Made by a program: the position numbers and the translations under genes. Under the pieces are notes generated by a model that did not search any database, was not told where the DNA came from, and worked only from the letters and a program-made list of their open reading frames with translations. A DNA stretch of 64,000 nt from positions 104,407 to 168,406 of the forward strand of contig NZ_LJHS01000055.1 of assembly GCF_001296045.1 (NCBI RefSeq), read 5' to 3'. This document shows positions 33,212 to 40,505 of this stretch, in pieces. This DNA comes from Rhizobium sp. AAP43. GTDB lineage: Bacteria; Pseudomonadota; Alphaproteobacteria; Rhizobiales; Rhizobiaceae. The first letter of the stretch is position 1. Each line of letters starts with the position of its first letter.

Positions 33212-34691
33212 TCTGGTCCTCGTCGTGCTGGATAAGGGTGAAACAGAAGGAGGCACCGCCGAGTTCACTCTTGGAGACGGTCATTTCTCCGCCATGGGCT
33301 TCGACGATCCGCCTGGAAATCGACAATCCGATCCCCATGCCTCCAGCCTTTGTCGTCGTGAACGGCTTGAAGATATCCTCGGCGATTTCCGGAGAAATTC
33401 CGGGACCTGAATCCTCCACCGTCACGGTCAGGAGCCCCATCTTGTCGGAATAGACGCTGACGCGGATTTCCTTTTTCTCGGTTTGCTTCATCGCCTCAAT
33501 CGCATTGCGCATGAGGTTGGTCAGCACCTGCTGAATCTGGATCCGGTCGACGAAGACCTGATCGTTGTCCGAGGTGAAATCAAACACGGTGCGCACGCCC
33601 TTTTCCCGCGAGCCGACAAGAGCGAGTGCTCCGGCCTCTTCGACGAGTTGACGCAGGCTCTCCGTGCGCTTTTCCGTCTCGCCCTTGGTGACGAACTCGC
33701 GCAGGTGTCGAATGATCTGCCCGGCGCGAATGCTCTGTTCGCCCGCGTCCAGCAACGCGTCGCGGACCTGGATGTCGCGATCGCCAACCGCGTTCTCAAG
33801 CAGGCGCGCACAGCCATGCACGTAGTTGGCGATGGCCGATAATGGCTGGTTCAACTCGTGCGCCAACGTCGATGCCATCTCTCCCATTTCGTTCAATCGG
33901 CCGAGCCTTGCGAGCTCGGTCTGGATTTCCTGCAGGCGGGCGGCGGATTCTTCTCGCTCGGTGAGGTCGCGAACGAACCCGGTGAAGAACCGCTTTCCGC
34001 CCCGTTTGATCTCGCCGACAGCGAGCTTCATCGGAAAAGTAGAGCCATCCTTACGCTGGCCAACCACGACGCGGTCGACGCCGATGATCCTCTTTTCGCC
34101 CGTTTCCATGTAGCGGCGCATGTATCCGTCGTGTTCAACCTTGTAAGGCTGAGGCATGAGCAGCTTCAGATTTTGCCCAAGCGCTTCAGCTTCCGAGTAG
34201 CCGAACTGGCGGACGGCTGCGGAGTTGAAGGAGATTATGACTCCGTTCTCGTCGCTCACGATGGTGGCATCAAGAACCGTGTCGAGGATAGACCCCATTC
34301 GGGCTTCGCGATCGTCAAGCGCTTCCCTGAGTTCCGCCAGCATCTCTCGATTTTTGTCTGCTCGCCTGGCAAACCAAACAATCAGCGCTGACAACACGGC
34401 AAGTGCGAGTGTTTGCACGCTAGCTGTTTCAAATAGAAGAAAATGACCGGAAAGAAGCCAAAGGGCTAAGCCGAAGACGGCTGCCAGCAAGGCCGGGCCC
34501 GCTCCCCCGATCAAAGCTGTGGCGACGACCAAAATTGGTACGAGTAGGGAGAGCGTTTCTGAAGCGGCATGGCGCATAGCAAATAGCGCGCCACCAATAG
34601 CTGCGACCGTTCCGAAAACCGCGACGACATACCCTTTGGCGTTGGGGAACGATCGGTTTTTCTTTCTTTTCGAGCTCACCATTTCGACCAT
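33201..34691 (-). CDS. fixL: FixL, heme-PAS oxygen sensor histidine kinase
   Basis: 496 residues. About four membrane helices (20-110) are followed by a heme PAS domain (about 128-250) with the proximal-histidine region VEHDGYMRRYMETGEKR (H187) and GQRKDGSTFPMKLAVGE, then HisKA with phospho-acceptor H278 in STLAHELNQPL and an HATPase domain (MRNAIEAM, DSGPGI, GGMGIGLSISRRIVEAHGG in part). This is the membrane-bound FixL of the Sinorhizobium type. Oxygen loss from heme switches the kinase on. Confidence 0.95.
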   Translation of the reverse strand: MVEMVSSKRKKNRSFPNAKGYVVAVFGTVAAIGGALFAMRHAASETLSLLVPILVVATALIGGAGPALLAAVFGLALWLLSGHFLLFETASVQTLALAVLSALIVWFARRADKNREMLAELREALDDREARMGSILDTVLDATIVSDENGVIISFNSAAVRQFGYSEAEALGQNLKLLMPQPYKVEHDGYMRRYMETGEKRIIGVDRVVVGQRKDGSTFPMKLAVGEIKRGGKRFFTGFVRDLTEREESAARLQEIQTELARLGRLNEMGEMASTLAHELNQPLSAIANYVHGCARLLENAVGDRDIQVRDALLDAGEQSIRAGQIIRHLREFVTKGETEKRTESLRQLVEEAGALALVGSREKGVRTVFDFTSDNDQVFVDRIQIQQVLTNLMRNAIEAMKQTEKKEIRVSVYSDKMGLLTVTVEDSGPGISPEIAEDIFKPFTTTKAGGMGIGLSISRRIVEAHGGEMTVSKSELGGASFCFTLIQHDEDQNAA

Positions 34692-34756
34692 GATTTTGAA
34701 CTTACTCTACCCAATCGATTCGGCTCCATGGTCGGGAACGTAGCCGTTGCCACCGG

Positions 34757-34770
34757 TTGATAGAAGTCAA
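34757..34770 (-). promoter_or_regulatory. FixK/FNR box upstream of fixL
   Basis: TTGAT-AGAA-GTCAA fits the FixK/FNR consensus at all defined positions but one-degree symmetry (A/G at the inner right base). Centre about 72 bases upstream of the fixL start, suggesting feedback by FixK on fixLJ. Confidence 0.6.
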
Positions 34771-35086
34771 ATAGTGGCCATCACAAGTATTCTCCACGAC
34801 CTCAAGGCAACACGTTGCTTCGGGCTGAAGCATGGCCGTCCTGATGCAGCGTAACTACCGAATTCCAGCGCTATTGGGTGACACGCCGTTAGCACGGCTT
34901 TTGTCGATTGCAGACTGCGGGGCTTGGATCGGACAAACCGGTTCCGTGGTTTCCCGAAGACCATGGATTTCAGTTTGTTTCCGCTTTCATTCCGTCCCCG
35001 AGGCTCTGCTCGCGCAGATTTGTCTCTGGGCTCGATGAATGGAAATGCCTCTACCCGAGATCTCGGTTTCACATCGCGGTAGCAGC
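34771..35086. other. Intergenic stretch between fixL and the small secreted protein
   Basis: Roughly 315 bases between two TTG-N8-CAA sites. Frames exist on both strands but none shows codon use, a ribosome-binding site or a family I recognise. I see no gene here. Confidence 0.4.
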
Positions 35087-35100
35087 TTGTTCCAAATCAA
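35087..35100 (+). promoter_or_regulatory. FNR/NnrR-type operator upstream of the small secreted protein
   Basis: TTGTT-CCAA-ATCAA, nearly identical to the nirK-proximal site TTGTT-CCAA-GTCAA. It lies only 19 bases before the first in-frame ATG (35119), which argues that translation starts later. Confidence 0.55.
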
Positions 35101-35166
35101 TCACGACCAGCTTTTGCCATGCTAGATACTTCGCCAGAGTTTAACGCAAACCGGGCCACGGGCGTC

Positions 35167-35535
35167 GTGCATAAAACAGTCAGGATCATCCTCGCACTTC
35201 TGCTCGTCATGGTCGGGCTGTCACACCAGCCCCCGCCAGGTGTTGGTGATATGGCGACGCTCGACGCGGCCGCCTATGTACTGCCCGATGGCACGCTGCC
35301 CGAATTGTGCGTTTCGACCGACGATGGTGAGGTCCCCCACCACGATGCAGCTACCATCTGTGAAGCCTGCTTGATTGCATCATCGGCCATGCTGCCGACT
35401 CCGGTCGATGTTGTCGGTCGCCGCATGGTCGTTGCGCTCGACATGTCGGTGCCTTCGCTAAGCGACAAGGGCTATCACCGTCTTTTTGCCCCGAACACCG
35501 CGCCGCGTGCGCCTCCGGTGCCGAACTTCGTCTGA
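35167..35535 (+). CDS. Small secreted or membrane-anchored protein with paired cysteines
   Basis: About 122 residues if GTG 35167 is the start, giving a signal-like HKTVRIILALLLVMVGLSH; ATG 35119 would add 16 residues but falls too near the regulator site. The mature part has LPELCVSTDDGEVPHHDAATICEACLIASSA (quoted in part: PHHDAATICEACLIAS), a His/Cys cluster reminiscent of the DUF2946 group of metal-linked proteins. The end is proline rich. Function unknown. A third Crp/Fnr gene follows after 56 bases. Confidence 0.65.
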   Translation: MHKTVRIILALLLVMVGLSHQPPPGVGDMATLDAAAYVLPDGTLPELCVSTDDGEVPHHDAATICEACLIASSAMLPTPVDVVGRRMVVALDMSVPSLSDKGYHRLFAPNTAPRAPPVPNFV

Positions 35536-35591
35536 GTCCGGTCCGAAATCGACGTCAACAGTCCGGACCGATCTAGTTCTATCGCCGGTGG

Positions 35592-36299
35592 ATGTCGTTG
35601 CATCGTGACCGGCCAACTTCCGGTATCGTCATGTTGCACGTTGTGCCTGTCAGCACTTCACCAAGTTCGCAATCCAGCATTCCCGTCCCGTGTTCATCAA
35701 AAGCCAGGTTCTTGAAGGGGCGTGATTTTGTCGAGCCTGGCAGAGTCCTTTTTCACCAAGGCCAGCCGACAGTTCATCAGCTTTGGTTATCTGAAGGCTG
35801 TATCGCGCTATCCCAGACCCTTGCTGACGGGCGTCGTCAGATCGTCGACATCATCGGACCCGGCGGGCTGGTCGGAATTGCTCTCGGTGATAGGCACCGG
35901 ATGACTGCCGAAACGCTGAGCTATTGCTACATCGAGCGACAACATGCCGACGATGTCGCCAAGATCTGCACCGCGATTGGCGAGGCCATGAAGCGGATCG
36001 AAGCGCACACCGTACTCCTGGGGCGGAAGACAGCGCTTGAACGAGTGGCGAGCGCAATCCTCGATCTTTCAAAACGTTTTTCACGACCGCAGCGCGCGGG
36101 CAGCGAGAGCCGTGTCTTCAACCTCTATCTTGGGCGGGGTGATCTGGCCGATTGGTTGGGCCTCTCGCTGGAAACGGTAAGCCGCTGCTTTACCAAGCTC
36201 AAACGGGCTCAGCTAATCGATTTCGATGAGCCCGAAATCGTCACCCTGCTGAATCTACCGGTACTCCAAGCGATTGCCGATGGCGCAGCATCCGTCTGA
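35592..36299 (+). CDS. Crp/Fnr-family regulator, FixK/FnrN-like
   Basis: Up to 235 residues; ATG 35631 is an alternative start. The sensor half reads VLFHQGQPTVHQLWLSEGCIALSQTLADGRRQIVDIIGPG (in part) and the helix-turn-helix GRGDLADWLGLSLETVSRCFTKLKRAQL. It has no FNR-type N-terminal cysteine set (only CSSK at about 34), so it is not a standard Fe-S oxygen sensor. The recognition helix TVSRCFTKL resembles FixK. It is the third Crp/Fnr regulator in 7 kb; its signal is unknown. Confidence 0.8.
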   Translation: MSLHRDRPTSGIVMLHVVPVSTSPSSQSSIPVPCSSKARFLKGRDFVEPGRVLFHQGQPTVHQLWLSEGCIALSQTLADGRRQIVDIIGPGGLVGIALGDRHRMTAETLSYCYIERQHADDVAKICTAIGEAMKRIEAHTVLLGRKTALERVASAILDLSKRFSRPQRAGSESRVFNLYLGRGDLADWLGLSLETVSRCFTKLKRAQLIDFDEPEIVTLLNLPVLQAIADGAASV

Positions 36300-36333
36300 G
36301 CGGGAAGTCATCGCTCCAATCTTTTCATTCCCC

Positions 36334-36356
36334 ACGGGTCAAAAGTGTCAACCCGT
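36334..36356 (+). promoter_or_regulatory. Inverted repeat in front of the FecB-like gene
   Basis: ACGGGT and ACCCGT arms separated by 11 bases, ending 22 bases before the ATG of the binding-protein gene. It could be an operator overlapping the promoter or transcript start. Confidence 0.4.
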
Positions 36357-36378
36357 TACAAATCTAAAGGAAAGTCTC

Positions 36379-37479
36379 ATGAAAAATCTGTTGCTTTGCA
36401 CATGCGCCCTGATCGCTCTTGCGGGGCAGGCTCTGGCCGATATCAGTGTGACCGACGTGAAGGGGCGAACCGTCACTATTCCAAAGACACCTGAACGGGT
36501 TGTTCTGGGCTTCTATTACGAAGACTATCTTGCAATCGTCGGTCCTAACGCGATCGACAAGGTGGTCGCCCTGTCGCTGTCGACCTGGAAGGATTGGAGG
36601 CCGAGCCAGTTTGCGGCCTATGAAAAGGCACTTCCGAAACTCTCTTCCATTCCCGATGTTGGAAACACGGAAGACAATACCTTCTCGATTGAAAAGGTGA
36701 TCGCGGCGAAGCCTGATCTCGTCATCCTTGCGGCTTGGTCTTATGACGCGCTCGGCGAAAGCGTCAAACAGTTCGATGACGCGGGAATCCCGGTTGTAAC
36801 CCTCGACTACAATGCCCAGTCCGTGGAGAAGCACGTTGCCTCGACGCTGGTACTCGGCACGCTGATGGGCACAAAAGACAGAGCGCAGGAGCTAGCGGAC
36901 AACTACCAAGATGCCATGGCCGATATCGTGGCCCGGGTCGAGGCTGCAGGTCCTTCAAACAAGAAGGTCTATGTGGAACTCGCCCAAAAGGGACCCTCGG
37001 AGGTTGGAAACTCCTACGGTGACACCATGTGGGGAGCGCTGGTCGACAGGCTTGGCGGCGACAACATCGCCAAGGGGCAGGTCGGCAATTGGGGCCCACT
37101 GAGCCCGGAATATGTTCTCGCGCAGAAGCCGGACCTGATCTTTCTGGCCGGGTCGGAGTGGTTGAACAAGCCACAGTCGGTGTCAGTCGGTTTTGGTGCG
37201 TCCAACGAACTCGCCCGCGAACGGATGAAAGCCTATCTGGGACGCCCCGGCTGGTCAGAGCTTCCCGCGGTGAAGAATGGTGGCGTTCATGCCATCTATC
37301 ATGGTGGCGCGCGCACCTTGTCCGACTATGTCTTTGCGCAATACATCGCCAAGCAGTTGCACCCCGACGCCTTCAAGGATGTCAATCCGGAGCAGAACCT
37401 CAAGGACTACTACAAGGCCTGGCTGCCTATCGAAGCTGATGGCACCTTCGTCTTGCCGTATCAGGCTGTCGGCCAATGA
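36379..37479 (+). CDS. FecB/BtuF-type ABC substrate-binding protein
   Basis: 366 residues. Signal peptide LLLCTCALIALAGQALA, then a periplasmic binding domain of the iron-siderophore/cobalamin class (DVKGRTVTIPKTPERVV, EKVIAAKPDLVIL, YVLAQKPDLIFLAGSEW). ATG at 36379 is preceded by AAAGGAAAG. First gene of a three-gene importer with overlapping ends. A metal chelate such as ferric siderophore, heme or cobalamin is likely; no outer-membrane receptor is adjacent. Confidence 0.9.
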   Translation: MKNLLLCTCALIALAGQALADISVTDVKGRTVTIPKTPERVVLGFYYEDYLAIVGPNAIDKVVALSLSTWKDWRPSQFAAYEKALPKLSSIPDVGNTEDNTFSIEKVIAAKPDLVILAAWSYDALGESVKQFDDAGIPVVTLDYNAQSVEKHVASTLVLGTLMGTKDRAQELADNYQDAMADIVARVEAAGPSNKKVYVELAQKGPSEVGNSYGDTMWGALVDRLGGDNIAKGQVGNWGPLSPEYVLAQKPDLIFLAGSEWLNKPQSVSVGFGASNELARERMKAYLGRPGWSELPAVKNGGVHAIYHGGARTLSDYVFAQYIAKQLHPDAFKDVNPEQNLKDYYKAWLPIEADGTFVLPYQAVGQ

Positions 37480-38543
37480 CCATTGCTCTCAGCAAGGTTG
37501 ATTTCGTGCGCGGCGACTATCGCCGCGCCTCCCGGCGTCGGCAGTTGGGCCTAGCCCTGTCCGTCCTGGCTCTGATCGCTCTGATGCTGCTGGATCTGAC
37601 GACGGGTCCATCCGGGATGCCGCTCAACGATGTGCTGAAGGGCCTTATTGCAGGGCCAGCCGGTGAGGATAGGATGACAGCAACCATTCTATGGCAGTTG
37701 AGAATGCCGCAGACGGTGATGGGGCTGGTGGTTGGAGCATGTCTGGGGCTTGCCGGACTTCAGATGCAGACAATCCTCGACAATCCGTTGGCTAGCCCGT
37801 TCACGCTCGGCTTTTCGGCCGCAGCAGGGTTTGGTGCCGCACTTGCCATCATGTTCGGCGGGGCTCTCGCCATCCCGGACTATTTCGTCGTTCCAATCTC
37901 AGCCTTTGCCATGACGCTTGTGGCCTGCGGCTTGGTTTACCTCATTGCCACCTTGCGCGGCGCATCGCCTGAAATCCTTGTGCTGGGCGGGATTGCCGTT
38001 TCCTTTTTCTTTCAATCGATCCAGTCGCTGTTGCAGTTTCTCGCCTCGCCGGAGGTGCTGCAGCAGATCGTCTTCTGGCTCTTTGGCAGTCTGCTGAAGG
38101 CGACATGGACGAGCGTGTCGGTCAGTGGTGCAATCCTGCTGTTCTGCCTGCCATTTGTCGCCCGCAACTGCTGGGCACTGACCGTGCTGAAACTTGGCGA
38201 CGGCAATGCTCGCAGTCTTGGCCTATCTGTCGAAAAAGTGAGGCGGGAAACGTTTGTCCTCGTGGCGCTGCTCACCGCAGCGGCTGTATCCTTTGTTGGC
38301 ACCATCGGATTCGTCGGTCTGATTGCGCCGCATGTCTGCCGACTCATCGCCGGTGAAGATCATCGTTTTGCCCTGCCATTGTCTGCTGTTATCGGCGCAG
38401 TGATCCTCGTGGGGGCTTCCGTGTTTGGAAAATTCATTTCACCGGCCGCGGTCATCCCGGTCGGTATCGTCACTGCTATTGCAGGCATTCCTATGCTGTT
38501 TGCCGTGATCCTGTCTCGCGGCAATCAAGGAGGTATCAAGTGA
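37476..38543 (+). CDS. FecCD-type ABC permease
   Basis: 355 residues with about ten membrane helices. FecCD marks: RMPQTVMGLVVGACLGLAGLQMQTILDNPLASPFTLGFSAAAGFGA (quoted in part: LRMPQTVMGLVVGACLGLAG) and TIGFVGLIAPHVCRLIAGEDHRF near 275. ATG overlaps the stop of the binding-protein gene (ATGA). It forms the channel for the ligand held by the upstream protein. Confidence 0.93.
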   Translation: MTIALSKVDFVRGDYRRASRRRQLGLALSVLALIALMLLDLTTGPSGMPLNDVLKGLIAGPAGEDRMTATILWQLRMPQTVMGLVVGACLGLAGLQMQTILDNPLASPFTLGFSAAAGFGAALAIMFGGALAIPDYFVVPISAFAMTLVACGLVYLIATLRGASPEILVLGGIAVSFFFQSIQSLLQFLASPEVLQQIVFWLFGSLLKATWTSVSVSGAILLFCLPFVARNCWALTVLKLGDGNARSLGLSVEKVRRETFVLVALLTAAAVSFVGTIGFVGLIAPHVCRLIAGEDHRFALPLSAVIGAVILVGASVFGKFISPAAVIPVGIVTAIAGIPMLFAVILSRGNQGGIK

Positions 38544-39295
38544 GTGAAGGTCTGATCTTTGATCGGGTCGGTGTCCAGTTCGGAAGCCGTATCGTCTTGA
38601 GCGATGTTGAAGCCCAGTTTGCTCCCGGTCAGATCATCGGTCTTGTTGGACCCAATGGCTGTGGCAAATCCAGCCTGCTCGGCGCGGTCGCGGGACTATT
38701 GTCTCATCGAGGTGAGATTACTTTCAATGGCCGTGGTGTCGATGCTCAAAATCTTGGTTACATGCCGCAACACGGCCAGATCCGCGCCAGCCTTTCGGTT
38801 CTTGAGGTTGTGTTGCTCGGGCGGCATGAGCAGCTCGGATGGAGAGTGAGCGCCGATGTGCTGGAGGCGGCTTATGATGTTCTCGGCTCCTTTGGTATCG
38901 AGGATCTGGCATCGCGTCCTATCCACGCGCTTTCGGGTGGACAGCAGCAACTGGTGTTACTGGCGCAACGACTGTTGCGTGCGCCGAGATTGCTGTTGCT
39001 AGACGAAGCCACGAGTGCGCTTGATCTGGCGCATCAATTGCGGGTCTTCGAAATACTCAGAGCCTATGTCGATCGCACGGGTGCTCTGGTGATGATTGCA
39101 ATTCATGATCTCAACCTGGCTGCCCGTCACACCGATGGCATCATGTTGCTGCGCAATGGCGGACTGGCTGGCTCAGGCCGATTTGATGACGTGGTAACGC
39201 CGCAAGTGCTTCGTTCAGTCTACGGTGTCGAAGCGGAAGTGCTGACCTCCTGCAGGACCGGCTCGGTCATCGTCCCGCTGGCGCGGGTGCGCTAA
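38540..39295 (+). CDS. FecE-type ABC ATP-binding protein
   Basis: 251 residues. Walker A GPNGCGKS, signature LSGGQQQ, Walker B LLLLDEATSALD and H-loop IAIHDLNLAARH are present. The start at 38540 overlaps the permease end. Last gene of the importer; it meets the EamA gene tail to tail. Confidence 0.93.
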   Translation: MSEGLIFDRVGVQFGSRIVLSDVEAQFAPGQIIGLVGPNGCGKSSLLGAVAGLLSHRGEITFNGRGVDAQNLGYMPQHGQIRASLSVLEVVLLGRHEQLGWRVSADVLEAAYDVLGSFGIEDLASRPIHALSGGQQQLVLLAQRLLRAPRLLLLDEATSALDLAHQLRVFEILRAYVDRTGALVMIAIHDLNLAARHTDGIMLLRNGGLAGSGRFDDVVTPQVLRSVYGVEAEVLTSCRTGSVIVPLARVR

Positions 39296-39317
39296 GGGTC
39301 AGTGGCACCAATTCGGC

Positions 39318-40241
39318 TTAGTCTTTAAGGATCGAGGCGCGCCGACTTACCTCGAGCGCCGCAACGACGGCACCTGCCAGAACCAGTGGTAGGGCGAGGA
39401 GAAAGGGATGTGTCAGTGGCTCGCCAAACAGGATGAGATCGGCCAGGATCGGCCAAAGGATTGCCAGATACTCGAAAGGGGCAAGACGCGAGGCTTCCGT
39501 GTAGCGAAAGGCCAGCGTCATGCAGATATGTGCAAAGCCCCCGAAAATGCCGGCTCCTACCAGGTAGAGAAATTGAGATAGGCTCGGCGTCGCCCAGCCG
39601 AATGGCAGCGTCGCGATGCCGCCGATCATGGAGGCCACGACAAAATAGAATGCGATGGCGCCTGGACTTTCTGTCCGACTTAGGCTGCGGACCATGATCA
39701 AGGCGAATGCGGTGAGCAGACCCATTAGGAGACCAAAGCCGAAACCGATCAGGCGGGTTTCGTCCGCCGTTGATTGACCAAGTTCGGGCCATACAAGTGC
39801 CACCACGCCAAGAGTGCCCAGGATCACCCCTACTGCCCGCCAGACCGTGGCCCGTTCTGAAAGGATGACTACGCCCGCAATCGCTGTGAAAATCGGAGAG
39901 AGGTACCCAAGCAAGGTTGCCTCCGCGAGTGGCAGACGGGCAATCGAGGCGAAGGATGCAAACATGGCCGCTGCGCCGAGTGCCGATCGCAGCAGGTGAT
40001 CGAGCGGCCGCCTTGTCGCTAGCCCGCCAGGAAACTCCCCTCTCATCCAGAGGAAAACGACGAGCGGAATGAGCGCAAACGCTGACCGAAAGAACACGAT
40101 CTGTCCGACCGGGACATCGGCAGACACCGCTTTGACAAATATGGCCATAGCCGCAAACAGCGCACCGGAGAGAATGCGCAATGTGACGCCGAGGGCAGGG
40201 CGGTCTAAACGCTCCCGCTTCGCGCTGCTCTCATTTTTCAT
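39318..40241 (-). CDS. EamA/DMT family transporter
   Basis: 307 residues with ten membrane helices in two EamA repeats (SGALFAAMAIFVKAVSADVP and VGAGIFGGFAHICMTLAFRY are typical). Drug/metabolite exporters of this family move amino acids or related compounds. It is oriented against both neighbours and shows no regulatory site of the denitrification type, so it may be unrelated to them. Confidence 0.88.
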   Translation of the reverse strand: MKNESSAKRERLDRPALGVTLRILSGALFAAMAIFVKAVSADVPVGQIVFFRSAFALIPLVVFLWMRGEFPGGLATRRPLDHLLRSALGAAAMFASFASIARLPLAEATLLGYLSPIFTAIAGVVILSERATVWRAVGVILGTLGVVALVWPELGQSTADETRLIGFGFGLLMGLLTAFALIMVRSLSRTESPGAIAFYFVVASMIGGIATLPFGWATPSLSQFLYLVGAGIFGGFAHICMTLAFRYTEASRLAPFEYLAILWPILADLILFGEPLTHPFLLALPLVLAGAVVAALEVSRRASILKD

Positions 40242-40435
40242 GTGTCACCGCCACTGACTGTCTAAACTCTAGATGGGACCCGGCTCTGCTCGTCGCCGAA
40301 GCCTGCAATGTCACTGTTCGTCGGGGAAGTCGAGAGGTTGATCGCGGCCTGGCGGCAGCAGTCTGCCGCTGTCTCGTTGCGCACTTGACCGACGTTTGTC
40401 AGTCGCATGCAATCATTCGCGAATTGTCTGTATGC

Positions 40436-40449
40436 TTGATCTAGCGCAA
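40436..40449 (+). promoter_or_regulatory. FNR/NnrR-type operator upstream of nosR
   Basis: TTGAT-CTAG-CGCAA, the same half-site combination as at pseudoazurin. Centre about 63 bases before the nosR ATG. Confidence 0.6.
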
Positions 40450-40505
40450 CGATCCTGCGCCCGGAAGACGCCAATGCTCCTGCAACGATTTGCGGGAAAT
40501 CTGGA

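Noticed and set aside
34767..35072. Minus-strand frame of about 100 codons between fixL and the small secreted protein
   Set aside because: No ribosome-binding site, arginine-rich random-like composition and no domain.
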